This document shows, in pieces, positions 1 through 11,900 of a DNA stretch of 64,000 nucleotides; the first letter of the stretch is position 1, and every line of letters starts with the position of its first letter. Both the position numbers and the translations under genes were made by a program. Source of the stretch: Cyanoderma ruficeps (taxonomy: Eukaryota; Chordata; Aves; Passeriformes; Timaliidae); NCBI GenBank assembly GCA_008694505.1, contig VZDJ01006585.1, positions 12,371,863 through 12,435,862 on the forward strand, given 5' to 3'. The notes below the pieces were generated by a model, which had not been told where the DNA came from, made no database searches, and saw only the letters and a list, made by a program, of their open reading frames with translations.

Positions 1-783
1 TTCTTTATGATTTTGTGAGCCTTTTTGTAATGTGTTTTGGGGTTGGTTTGGTTGGTTGGTTTTTTGGATTTTTTGGTGGTGGGTTGTTTTTTTTTTTCCT
101 TTTCTCTATTTAATATTAGATTATTTTACTAAAGGCTAGGCAAATTAAACACACAAAAAAAATTCTACAAGAGAATCTGAGAAAAAATGACAGATGAAGG
201 AATCCTAGTAACCTAATCTGTGAAAATAATGTATGAACTTGACTCCTCCCAAAATTATCACAGGAGAGCCATTAGGATGATTCAACAAAAAAAATTCTTT
301 CCATAACATCATAAAAACTAAAGGGATACAGAAGTAACCACAGGGTGGAGGAGGAACTGAAATTTGGAACACAGTAGGCAGCACCGTGGGACTGTGCAGG
401 ACCTCTTATGGCATTTGTAGGGGAAAGAATAAAGTAAGGTAAATGGAGGACTGAAGATAAATTAAGATTAATAAATACAGAAGAAAAGAGAGTAAAAAGC
501 ATAAGTATTGGTGATAGTTGAGCAAGTGCTAGTTGATATACTTGAGTCCTGCTTGACCATTGTAGTTTATCCCATATTCATATGAATCTCTAGCTATTTA
601 TGTGAACTCTAGATAGTAGGACTTCATGTGTGAGTGTTAAGGAAGGTCACCTTAAGTTAAATTGCAACTGTAAGATGTCTGAGTGCCAGCTGCTGGAGGG
701 ATAAACTGTAGGTCTGAGGAAGGAGATAAGGGTTTGGGTGTACCGGGTAAACTGAAGGCTTTAAATCAGCTGCTGAAAAGAAT
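1..783. other. AT-rich noncoding stretch with a T/G tract
   Basis: No supportable gene. Positions 37-101 are a T/G-rich low-complexity tract (runs of GGTT and long T runs). The rest is unique AT-rich sequence with scattered stops in all frames. Confidence 0.6.
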
Positions 784-1110
784 ATGTTTTTCCAGGGAGA
801 TGTATATACTCCATTGTGGAACTTCCACCCTGGTCATTCAGTGAGGGTGAAAAGGGCTAAGGTGTGCTGTTTGTGTTCTTGTGGGTGCCAAGGCAGGCAC
901 TGCTCTCTGTGCTGTGTGCCCAGCACTGCTTGTGCCATGTGTGTGCCTGTGGGAAAACAGCCTACAGAGTGGCTGGACATGGGAACAGGGAAGCACAGCT
1001 GTCTCCCTTTGATCCAGCTGGGATGAGAGGACTAATCTGGTGCTGAGAATCTGCACAGACTCTGCTGCATTGGGCCAGGATGGAGATCTGCCCCAGGTTC
1101 CAGGAATCCC
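784..1110. other. Modestly GC-rich patch, unidentified
   Basis: This patch is visibly richer in G and C than its surroundings, with many CTG/CAG and TGTG words. Short overlapping open frames exist on both strands, as expected from composition alone. No splice-flanked exon, no CR1 or LTR hallmark and no target duplication could be recognised. It may be an old transposon remnant or a noncoding exon; nothing in the sequence decides. Confidence 0.3.
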
Positions 1111-4100
1111 ATCACGTCTCCCATGTATATTTCTCTCATGACCCTAACATGTACAAAATTCTTAAGACATGAAATTTAATAATGCTGAACATTATTAGAT
1201 CAAAAGGTATACACTCTTAAATGCTTAAGAAGACAAAATGCACAATGGCTGTACAGCTGTCTTGATCAATCAGAAACGTCATAATCAGTAAAAAAGACAA
1301 CAGGACTTTTAGGCTTTTGAAAAACACTACTATTCTTGATCCCGTGTGAAGTAATATTTATTATGGCTTTATCCTCTAATTCTTTGTTGATATAATCCAC
1401 ACCAATAAATCCTCAGGCAGCTACATCAATCTGTAGTTCTTGCTGTATTTAGAATATTAGAGAAGTATTTCTTCTCTTTTTTATGATCTATTTTTCCAAA
1501 GCTTGATGAGTATTACAGAAGGGACTGGAAAGTTTATGAATTTAATTTTAGCAAGACCCTTTCTCTACTTCCCACTGTTAGAGATGTAAACTTTGTGTTA
1601 TAATACATAATTAAAGGATAAGTACAGACTCCTGTTTGTTTTAAAAAACAACTAAAAATAAATGTAGATAATTTCAACTTAATTAATGTTATTATGTGCA
1701 AATTTATTAATAGCATCTGACAGAGAATTTAGAACTTTTCAGAAACTTAATATTTTCTTCAAAGACTCCTTGGGTTTTTTGGGCTATACTTTTACTGATA
1801 ATTTTAACTTTCCTCAATTGCATCTCCTTAGCAAGACCCTCATACAGCTCCTTTACATATAGCCACAGGAAAAGGATCCCTAATGCACCTAAGTAATTGA
1901 CAGTATAAAAAATAGTGATTAATTATAGGATAAAATGAAATGTTAAGATATTAATAAGGCCATTGATACCAAAGCAGCCCCAAAGCAGCTGATCCAGCCA
2001 AAGTATATAAGTATTGTATGATTAAATATCTGAAATATTTAGTATTTTGACAAATCAGCACGAAGTTCATGGCTGGTAAATTCATTGCCTGTCACTCTGT
2101 TATCTGAAGACTTGGAATCCAAAACTGAAAGTCCTGTGCCTGCAACTCTGTGATTGTGGGTAACGTGGCATGGGAGTGCTGGTCTAGAACCAGACAAGTT
2201 TACTGCTGCTTCTAACAGGGGCTTAGTTTCAATTGGTTGCTAGGGATTTGGGAACTGCTGGTGTTTCAGAAATATTGCAGATTCTTTCTGAAGATACTGG
2301 ATTTCAGAGCGTTCCGTATATGAGTTCTTTGGATAATCTCAATTTTGCTTCAAACCAGTTAGTATATAAAACGAATAATGTGAGATATTAAAATGAAGTA
2401 CAACTCATATCCTACAGAAGTCCTTAGGTGAAAATTTAATCTTACAGAATATTCAAATAATTTAAATAACAAATTTGTAAACCTTTTAGGACTAGTCATG
2501 GACAATAACTTCCTCTTGAATTGGCATAATTTTTCCAAATGCATTTTATGCTATTAATTGTGCACCTCCTCAACTGAACTGCAGCTGTAAGCAGTAATAA
2601 ATGAAAAGGCATTACTCTAGTCCATGAAAAAGGTTAAATTTGGTGGCTAAATTTATCTCTTGTGCATTTAAAGACTCAAATTCTTTAGGCAATCAAGATA
2701 ATTTTCCAAATATTTTGAGAATCAGTCTTGTATGTCTCAGCTTTTCACCAATGTAAGAATAACACACAGAAATAGACATGCTCCAGCCAATCAGGACTCA
2801 GAGGAACTGAACAGCTATTGATGTGTACCTGTATGGGTTTTTCCTAAGCTATGCGTTTCTCTGCACACTCATTGGTTGAGCTTATCTGATTTGCATAATC
2901 ACTATACAGTTATTTCTCAATAGTTCAGGCTGGTCAAGCTGTTTACCAGCAACAAAGATGCAGTCTCAGCTTCTCTTTCTCTCCAAATGATGTAGAAAAA
3001 CTCTTAAAATTTACGTGAAAGAATAGAATAAAATATTCCAAAAATCAAATAAAATGGAGCTGTCAAGCAGTTCAAAGGAAAACTGTATGAAAGACTTGAT
3101 TCACTGGATTATGTTTATTTCCATAAATACACCCCTCCCCATCCTAATCTTTATCTTGCGCAAGCAGGTCAACAAGGTTCTTGTTCTCACAAGAATTGTA
3201 AGATTTCTGTCTCCTTCTTCCCAGCCTCACTGGGAGAATCCCACTCTATCCCTTCTGCTTGGTAACATATGTAGTTATGAGGAAAGAAGTACTTGGCAGA
3301 TGAATGGAAAATGTAAGAAAAAGGGGAATTAAATTGGAAAGAAATAGAAACAGGAATGTAGGCAGAATTTAGTGAAATGAAGGCTTGGACAAACATATGA
3401 GAAGATATACAGTAAGAATGAGAAAGATGCCTCTGTATTTTAAAATAAAGTTTAGAATTGGTCCATTGCCATCATTTATCTTTGAATACATCTCTGCCCA
3501 TATTTTACTCAGGAGCTTTTCACTGTCACCAGCTTCACAACGATGTTCAAATAGTCCTATATCACTCTTCTTATTGAAATTTCCATAGAGATTAAACTCT
3601 GTTAATTTAATGACATTTTAGTCTTGAATGGATCACTTGTTTCTTATAATAATTTCTTTTCCATAAAATGACAATAATTAAGGTAATCTGCATTTTCAAA
3701 ACTTTTTGTTATTAGTGAAGATTTTTACTCTGTAAGACACTACACTATGACTTCTTTAGATGATTATATTTTTGCTTTGTTCACCCAAAATTTCCTTTAA
3801 ATACAAATATTTATTGGTCTTACAGTGCCAAGAATAGGGAGAGAAAATAAGGGTGGGTAAAGCTGACAATTTCGTTATTGCAAACACACAGAGGAACTGT
3901 CTAAAACTGTGATGTCAGTGTTCCTTGATCCAATGCAACTGACAGATGAGAAGACAGTTCAGGGTGAAAAATGAAATCAGAGTGTGAAGTTGTGATGAGA
4001 CTTATAATTTATAACACTTATCACAAATGCTTGCAGCTCACCATGAAAGAGAATGCAAATAAGTTCTTCCTATTTAGCTTCTCGTGGGCATTACAGAAAA

Positions 4101-4595
4101 CTCAAATTAAATTGCTTAATCACTGCTGCTCTAAGCCCTCAGCTCTCGAGGACATATATTTGCCTCCTAAATTCAATAGGCTTCAGACATTGATTATCTG
4201 GGCTTCTGGTCTATAGCGCCTCGTTTCTTCTTACAGTATTTATAGCAGTGAAGCCTATATAAACATCTAGAGGTAACTGAATATACTACTTCCACTACAC
4301 CTTCAGTAACTAGATATTATCTCTTACAACTCAGGCATATATTTTGGTGATAGTTGCTATTATAAGATTTTAGAAAAGATTGCTAACTTACAAATATGAT
4401 TCCGGTTTTGTCAGTTAGACTGTTTCATTCCATCTTTATTCTTTAACATTCTTCACAAATATAAAAGTACATTTCTTTAGAGAATACTTCCCTGAAATGT
4501 TCAGATATATGATTTAATCCATAAAGGTGATTGTCCATCTTGTCCAGAAGCAGAATTGAATTTTTGAAAATATTATTCTGGCTTTTATTCTCATT
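1111..4595. other. AT-rich unique sequence, no gene seen
   Basis: No gene or repeat family recognised. The only local structure noted is the CCAAT/octamer cluster at 2787-2896, listed separately. Frames are closed at short intervals on both strands. Confidence 0.6.
2787..2896. promoter_or_regulatory. CCAAT / inverted CCAAT / octamer cluster
   Basis: Within 110 bp there is a CCAAT box (2787-2791), an inverted CCAAT (ATTGG, 2871-2875) and a perfect octamer ATTTGCAT (2889-2896), the classical POU/Oct binding word. The motifs are seen directly. A regulatory function is inference, since each word is short and the region is AT-rich. No TATA box, CpG island or open frame downstream supports a protein-gene promoter. 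Confidence 0.2.
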
Positions 4596-4715
4596 AAAAA
4601 AGCCCAAACAAACAAACAAACAAACAACAACAACAAAAAATCTTTTACTTAGGAAAAATAAAACACAAACACAAAAAAAAGCAAAAAAACTCCACACCAC
4701 AAATCCAAAAACTAC
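4596..4715. repeat. A/C-rich low-complexity tract (AAAC)n
   Basis: Begins as CAAA repeats, passes through CAA units and ends in A runs interrupted by C. On the minus strand it reads as T/G. It explains the 128-codon minus-strand open frame over 4443-4829, which is therefore not a gene. Confidence 0.85.
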
Positions 4716-7060
4716 CAATTTTTTAAGTCTGTAAAATGAGTGTCCTAATTCGAGAAGGTCAAAATCCCCCATACCAGAGTGCAATGCTGCACCCTTTCTT
4801 CCTGTTCCTCTGTGACAAGTACTTAGCACCCAGCTGATCAGCGGGTAGCAATGGGTTTCTCACTACTTTATTCTTCAGTCTTTCCACAGTATATTCTGAA
4901 TATTGTATTTATGAATTAATTTATTCTTTTGATCTATAAAATAATAGTTTGTGGGTTAGTTTGGAGAAAAGTTTCAAAAATGTTTACAGGTGCAGTGGGG
5001 AATAACTCATACTTCTCGCATTATTCTTATCTTTCTCAATTACTCAACGCCTCTGTCCTGCAATATAATCTTAACCCCCTTCATCCTCTGTGTATTCAAG
5101 AAACCAAGGATAATACGTGACATACTTAAAATGTCCAGAGAATTACTCCATCAGTGACAAAATCTTGCATGAAAAAATATTACATATTATGGTTCAAAAT
5201 CAGCTGCTTGCATATACCCTGCACAATCAATATTTAATATTATAAGGTAACAGCATAAGTAAGATAAGTAAGACAGATGTAGGATAAAACCTTCTAGCTC
5301 ACATGCCGGAAATAATTAAAACACAAGGTGATGTCTAAATTTCCTTATTCCTTGAATTCTTGCTTTATTTCACTCGATGCTACCTCTTTAACATCTAATA
5401 GTCCATGTATTATTACTTAATATTTCTACTGTAAAAACACATAAAACTGTTCATCAGTCTTATCTTCTATTACTCACAGTAACCCAAATTAATTTCTCTT
5501 AATTTCTTTCTCTCATGTGAGGCTTGTTCAGTCTCCAAAGCAAAAGAAAGTGGCTGCATTCACAAAGCTGCAGCTGCTAATCCTGAGACAAAAAAATAAC
5601 CCTCTCCCTTGCCTCCCTCAGTTGCTAACTCTAGTCTATATCCTGGAGATAGGGATCAGTTTATCCTGCTGCAGACACTTACATCTGGTTAGCTGTCTAT
5701 CTCTTCAGTTTCCACTGATTTTACTGACTTGTGGCACGGCTCATTTGCTGACACGAGTATGTCTAGTGGCACTGAGATGTACCTGACTTTCTTGAGTAGT
5801 TTCAGTTACTGTTACAGGGGGATATAATTAGTGCTTCTGTGTCATAAGTAACAACCCTGCAGAGATGCCTTCAATAGCATCTGACATGTCAAATTCTTTG
5901 CCAGTTATGTTTAGACAAAATAATTCCTAGATCTCCGCTAACCAGTATAATAATTTAGATTAATTTAGCTATTTTTATGTATGCACATTTAATTCAGGGC
6001 CTCAATTATATTGAGTAGAGATGATGCTCTGTGCCATTTGAGATTTCTTAGTAGATTTTACCTGGCTTCCAGAATTGTTTCAGAAGGGCAGAGATGTTCT
6101 CTAGAGCCTGTTATAGACATTATAGAAGAAGAAGTATTAGAAGCTCAAGGGTAGACCTTTAAATAAAGGAAAAAAAAATAGAATCCCATACTAAGTTTCT
6201 AAACACAGAGCTGAATTGCACTGGCACTATTTCTTGGAACAGAGAAATAATAACTTTTCAATTTGAAATCATCAAGAAGATTAGTTTATTTCAAAATATA
6301 TTTGAATTTGAAAATCTGTTGAAACTGACAGCCACAAAAGAAACAATTTTATATTGGAGCCTCATGAAAGAATTGATGACAAGCTATTTGTTCTCTCATT
6401 AATTAATTTGTCTAATCCTCTATGACACTTGTATTTCCTCCTCTAAGATAAATTATTTTACTTCATATTGTCTCTTTCGTATTTGTTATATTTTTGTTCC
6501 AAATAGTATGAGTCTACTTTAATTTCCCACAGTCATTGAAAATACTCCACAAAAAACAGACATGTTCACAAAAATGTTTTGGCTTAATTTAGCAAGATTT
6601 CATGAATTATAAACTTGCCCTTTTTAAATATTATTGTTTACGAAGAATTAATTTTTACACCATTCCAGAAGTTTATTTATTGGTCTACTCTGTAATTAAT
6701 TCTCTATCTCTCACCTATAAAGTTTGTTCTCTTATCTTTCCTAATTATAAAGATATTGCATAATATTCTGTATTCTTTTTGTTTTGATTCAATCCATTAT
6801 GGATTTCTACCAAAAGGACTTCTTACTTCATCAGATGAGGTTTTTATGTGAGAAATGAAAATAAGGATTTTTTTTCTATTTTTTTTATTAAATAATTGAG
6901 TTAAATTAACTTATTTTTTCTACTTCATTTCTTCATACCGTTTTTTTTGTCAGACCTTTTTTTTGGAAGGAAAAGGTTACATCTAAGCTGTAGGAAAGAC
7001 ACATTCTCTGGTATGTATTATATGTTCACTGATACCACTTTGGCACATGCTGCTACCTGT
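4716..7060. other. AT-rich unique sequence, no gene seen
   Basis: No recognisable gene or transposon. Open frames are short and start-poor. T runs near 6869-6890 and 6940-6965 are ordinary homopolymer clusters. Confidence 0.6.
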
Positions 7061-7077
7061 TCCCATCCTGAGAATAG

Positions 7078-7320
7078 GTGAGCACTCTCCTCTTCTGTTC
7101 ATGGAATGTCATCCATGAAGTAGAAGGAGGTAGGCAGTGTGCACCTGCTCAGATGCCGCTGTGCAATGAGGACACAGCCAAAAAGGGTGCTCCAGTCAAG
7201 ATGAAAAGTGCTCCTACAGACACTTTTCCTTCAGACTCTTCCATTGTCTTTAGAAGAAACACCCACCCAGCTATGTCCTACGTTCTATTTGATTTTCCTT
7301 CATTCTGTAAGAGGTAAGAA
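7078..7320 (+). other. Exon-like open segment ending at a donor-like site (weak)
   Basis: A 79-codon open frame with less biased base composition than its flanks. Its last sense codons run into AGGTAAGA near 7311-7318, a good match to a vertebrate 5' splice site. The frame begins at GTG and no convincing acceptor with a polypyrimidine tract lies at its left edge. The translation matches no family I recognise. It could be a noncoding exon or chance. Confidence 0.12.
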
Positions 7321-7739
7321 TAGCTACCTACAACAGTAGCATCCACCTAGAGGCCACTTCAGGGAGGAAACGGTCACATTATCCACATTATCTAACAATC
7401 CCCCAAGTTTTAATATGCGTTATATGCTCTTTATTAAGTGATAAAATTGATTTTACTAGGAATCTAACAGCCGCAGGAACAGTCATCACACGAAGCTATG
7501 GTTTGAACTCCTGGAAACTTAACTCCCACAGAGTAATTTCAGGGTGTTGACACAACGTATTAACATTGTCACTCGATTACATCATCTCATTATCTGAGGC
7601 TTGTGACTGGCTGGCTGAACCTAGTGAACCATATATCACTTTATGTTTCATTCTAATGCAACATTCATATAAAACGTCAGAATTCTCCATGAGCAGGGAA
7701 GGTAATTTTGGTTCTCACGTATATCTTTGTCCTGGTGGA

Positions 7740-7955
7740 AGAGAGGGAGAAGGAGCTTAACGCAGCGTGCGCTTAGCACCCTGGCAGGGGTGACCCCTAA
7801 CCCATGCAAGGTGACAAGAGCCCAGGTGACAGGAGCGAAGCTGAGCCTGGTCCAGCCAAGCCGAGCTGAAAGGAGCACGGGGGAATGGTTGGAAAAGTGA
7901 CAGTGACTTGTGGGACCCATCTCCAACACAGGAGGGTGGTGGAAAGGATGGCATA
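7740..7955. mobile_element. Unidentified GC-rich repeat-like sequence, left of the solo LTR
   Basis: A GC-rich segment that starts abruptly in AT-rich DNA and continues past the inserted LTR as 8596-8925. The two parts are one pre-insertion unit, because the LTR between them is bounded by a target duplication. No CR1 or LTR hallmark is recognised. It is probably an older transposon or a noncoding exon. Confidence 0.35.
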
Positions 7956-8595
7956 GGCAACTGCTGCGGTGTGTTATATTACCCTTGGCACGGCCAGCCT
8001 TGACACCGCGGTAAATCTTGGGGTTCTTGGCAGCCGGGAAGCGTTAGCAAGGCGATGGCAAGAGGAGAAAGGAGGGACAATCCAGAGGCTTAGAGTGAAA
8101 CCAGGTTTATTGGGATCAGCACGAACCCCTCACCTCTTGACCAGTGCCTCAGGAGCGACCCTGAGCATGAGGAGAGAGAGGGTTTTGTTACAGAAGGTGG
8201 GGTCTCAGGGAGGGTAAGAACACAGCCAACGGGGTACAACATGGAGTGGTTGTTAACATAACATACACTGACATACATGGAGATAGGAGGGGAAAGGTTC
8301 CAACCCAGCCAGTCACCAAAGGTCCCTCTCCGAAGCTTCTGGACTTGGGGGACAGGTCTTGGGATGACTGACAGGGCGGGAAAGACTCTTGACACCTGAT
8401 GGACAGGCAGCCAAGGCGGGAAAAGCAAACCAATCAGGAGCTGTATCTGGGGAAGGCTGTGGGGAAAAGTAGCAACTTAGGGTTACAAAAAGAAACTGGG
8501 TACAGCAAACTGAACAAGGGTACAAAGAAAAGCCATTTTGTGCAACCCTAGACTTACAGCAAACTTATTGTACAGAACACACCACCACAGGCAAC
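7956..8595 (-). mobile_element. Solo LTR, ERVK-type, with 6-bp target-site duplication (copy A)
   Basis: The LTR body is 7962-8589 (628 bp), flanked by the direct repeat GGCAAC at 7956-7961 and 8590-8595. Read on the minus strand it begins TGTGGTGGTGTGTT and ends in CA, the usual TG...CA LTR termini. A minus-strand polyadenylation signal AATAAA lies at 8106-8111, followed by a pyrimidine-rich stretch, so U3-R-U5 order is minus strand. No gag, pol or env sequence is attached, so this is a solo LTR left by recombination between two LTRs. Six-base duplications are typical of class II (ERVK/beta-like) elements. The termini and poly(A) region resemble the LTR at 33113-33718. The next three flanking bases (TGC) also match by chance, giving a 9-bp apparent repeat. 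Confidence 0.85.
8106..8111 (-). promoter_or_regulatory. LTR polyadenylation signal AATAAA
   Basis: Canonical AATAAA on the minus strand inside solo LTR copy A, about 145 bp before its 3' end. This is the expected place for the R-region poly(A) signal. Confidence 0.7.
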
Positions 8596-8925
8596 TGCAC
8601 AGAAATGAGCCCCAGTTGACCAGCAGCATGACCTGACTCAGATGATCCAGCTTCCAGGGAAGTTCTTTGTCATTTTTTGTCATTTTTAGGGTTGGGGTGG
8701 GGGTCTGTGAAACATTAGTTGAAGAACTCCTCCACCATCTTGTCTTTGCTCCCAGTGGCCATGTGATATGGTGTGTGGGAACGATTGCCATATTGCCTTT
8801 GGGGGATGGTCCTCATATTGCCTTTGGCTGAGGAAGTCACACAGACAGAGTCTCTGGGGAGCACCCACCATCTTCTCATTGGTAGTGAACACCTTTTTTT
8901 GAATAATATACCCTCTCCTCACTAT
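8596..8925. mobile_element. Unidentified GC-rich repeat-like sequence, right of the solo LTR
   Basis: Continuation of the host sequence interrupted by the LTR. It carries a 14-bp direct repeat (CATATTGCCTTTGG at 8789-8802 and 8814-8827). Read on the minus strand, it also has two copies of AAGATGGTGG (8732-8741 and 8865-8874), close to YY1-type core sites, and a CCAAT box (8878-8882). That motif set suggests a promoter-bearing element reading leftwards. The family is unknown and I recognise no protein. Confidence 0.35.
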
Positions 8926-11900
8926 TAATATTGCTGTTATTGTTCCTATCTTACTCCACTGCTTTGTGTTTTCAGAAAATTATTTTCTCAACCCATAGTC
9001 TCTGCTGCTGTCACTCCCTTACCTGAAAGGGTGGGAGGGAGTGGCTTATTTAGAGTTCAATTTCTGTCAGATGTTCAAACCAGCACCATCTTCCACTCAG
9101 AAGAAAATATTTAAAAGGGTTGTTTCCTAATAAGCCAGACTTTCAGATGTGGAAGGCATAATGTGACTGAACAGACTAGTTTTCAGTTTCCATGCAGTCT
9201 TTGGTGTCCTCATTTTATGAAGCATTTTTATATCTAAAGAGAAAATTTTCCCACTCCTGCACCAAGCCCAAAAGTTTGACTAGGCAGAGCAAATCAAGCA
9301 ATATTTGACCTTAAAAAAAAACCCAAAAAAACAAAAAACGATACTTTCCAGAATTAAACCCACAATAATATTGAATTAGCATAATCAAACAGAAAAAGGA
9401 GGAAGGAGGAAAAAAAGAAAATACTTCAATACTTCTTCCTCATCATAGTTTTTCACTAAAGTATTCTAGACTCTCAAGAAAGATAATGGTAAAATCAACC
9501 TAAGCTGCAGGAACCATAAACCAAAGAGATATCCCTCTTAACAAAACAGTGACATCAAAACATCCACAATCACACATGAAATATTATTCTTCACACTGTT
9601 CAGGCTTTGCAAGCATATTTTTACAGAACTGGGTCATTTTCTTTAAAAAGTATAAAAATATTCCAACTATGAAAAATGTCAAAAATTATATCCAGAAAGT
9701 ACATCAGTTAAGATGAAAGAAAGTAGGACAATTATACTTAATTTCTATTTCGCACTAAAATGCTTATAAACAATACTAGACAGAAATTACTTATTAGCTG
9801 TCATACGACTCTTCAGGACATATCTGTATTTCAGACAGCTATAGAATTTTGATTTCAATGTGTCTAAAAATTATTATACAGAAAGTAAAAAACCCTTTTT
9901 TACCACAGAATCTCAGTACTCACTTTGCATATTGAAGTACTTTTTTCTAATCTGACAGAAATAATACTGAAATACCTCATCTTTGAAAGAAATTGTTGAG
10001 CAACTTTCCCATCAACATTATTTTGGTGGGGTTTTTGTTTTTGTTTTGGGGTTTTGTTGGTTTGGTGGGGTTTTTTGGTTTTGGTTTGCTTTTTGGGTTT
10101 TTTGGCAGCTGTCTTTTTGACCGTCCTGGGGACTGTTCTTAAGAATTAACTCTGGCAAATGATACTCTCTTTCCAACACAGTCAGGTTCCAGCAAAGATT
10201 TGCTGTAACAAACATCTGGCTCAGCTGCAGACTGGGTTATTTCCCTTTCTGTCCTCTTTTTGCTTAACAGCTTAGACATACTCTAAGCATCTTCTCTTGG
10301 TAATTATCTTGTCATTCTTGTTCTCAGAGGACTGGAACATGTAAAAACTCATTCATTAAAAATAGAATGTTATCCAATAAAACCAGGGAATGAAAAGAAG
10401 ACTGACAGCAATAATAAAAATTACACCAGAAATTCATTACTGTGATATAGGCTACACTAAAAATAGTAGCAATACATAATGTTTTCTTATAGAAAAAAGG
10501 AAGGGTTTTTTCCCAAAGTTAACAAATACAGAGCTAATGTCTGAAAGCTCCTTTTAAATTTATAAGTCAGTTACACTAACACCTAGGTGTCTGGCTCGGT
10601 AGTGCTCAAGTTATGTAACTGAATTTTCATTTAACATGGTTATTTGCTAAGCCACACTTCCTCTACTACCAGCTTAAATTGGTGTAGCTTCACTGCACAT
10701 ATTCATTTATATTTTATAAACACAAAGTATAATTAAATAATCTCATCTGTGTTTTGTTGTCATATCTTTTCTTGTTATGTTGACTTACACCTCCCATGGT
10801 TTAGGATAATAGCTGAACTTAAGCAGTCATCACTTAAAATGTAACAGGAGAGGTTGTTGGAAGAATACTGTATTTGAAAACCTTCTAGCCAACCCACAAT
10901 CAAAAAAGTCAAAAAGCAAGCAAACATCTGCATCTGAATTTACCTGTAAAAGACCTTAAAACTCAGATTTAACTGTTTAAAGTTAGAATGTGATGAGAAG
11001 TGTGATATTAGGCAATACTATGAAATTTCTTAAGAGTGGTGATTCAATTCTGTATTCCAAAAACACAGCTTCTTTTGGAAAAGTAGTAACAATAATTAGA
11101 ATAATTTGAATTTTATTAGAGTAGAACATGATAAAGGGAAACATACACAAAATTATGGGAGCAAATTGAGTACTGAGATAGATGCCTCTGCTAATATTAT
11201 GCTATTAAAGCATGATTTCGTATTTGTCACATAGCTCTTTTTCAATATGTCATTTTCCTCTTACTAAATTGGATAGTGCTTTACAGAGAGAGAATGTATA
11301 CCATACCTCTAGGAAGAAAAACAAAATAAGAAGTCAAAATGCCAAATTTTCTGATAAGCTTCATCTAAAGGAAAGTTCAGGAAGACTTGGAAGACATGTA
11401 TGTGGTAATTCTCTGTGACTTTAAGAGAAAAGCTTTAAAATACATCTGATGTACCTAGAAATTCCCCAGCGTTTGCATATCTCCTCCATCCTTACCTGAA
11501 TCTTGTATGCCTGCTGCAATATGCTAAGGTCTTTCTTTGCTAGTGGAATAAGGACAATTAAGGTCTGAGATGGCACATCATTATTTTCAGCATTATGCTT
11601 ATAATGCAAAATTTTGCAAAACTACAAGATTATCTACCAGTTTAAAAATGTCTGGAAAGCATCCAGTTCTGCTCAGTCCCTACTCACAGAATTTCTGATT
11701 GGCTGAATGTCAATTGTTTGAATAGCAGGTCATGTGGGAGAAGGTTTATTTACATTCTTATAAAATATTAATATATATTTATAAACTTAGAAACTACTGT
11801 TCCTATGTTGGTAAAATGAAATATTTTACATTAAAAATCCCAGTGCAATTAATCTGATTCTCAAAAATGTAACTTCTTTTCTGCAAATAGAACAAGTAAA

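Noticed and set aside
4443..4829. 128-codon open frame on the minus strand
   Set aside because: It starts at GTG and its middle is the translated A/C low-complexity tract (Phe/Val/Leu-rich).
8090..8433. Overlapping minus-strand frames of 81-112 codons
   Set aside because: They lie inside solo LTR copy A.
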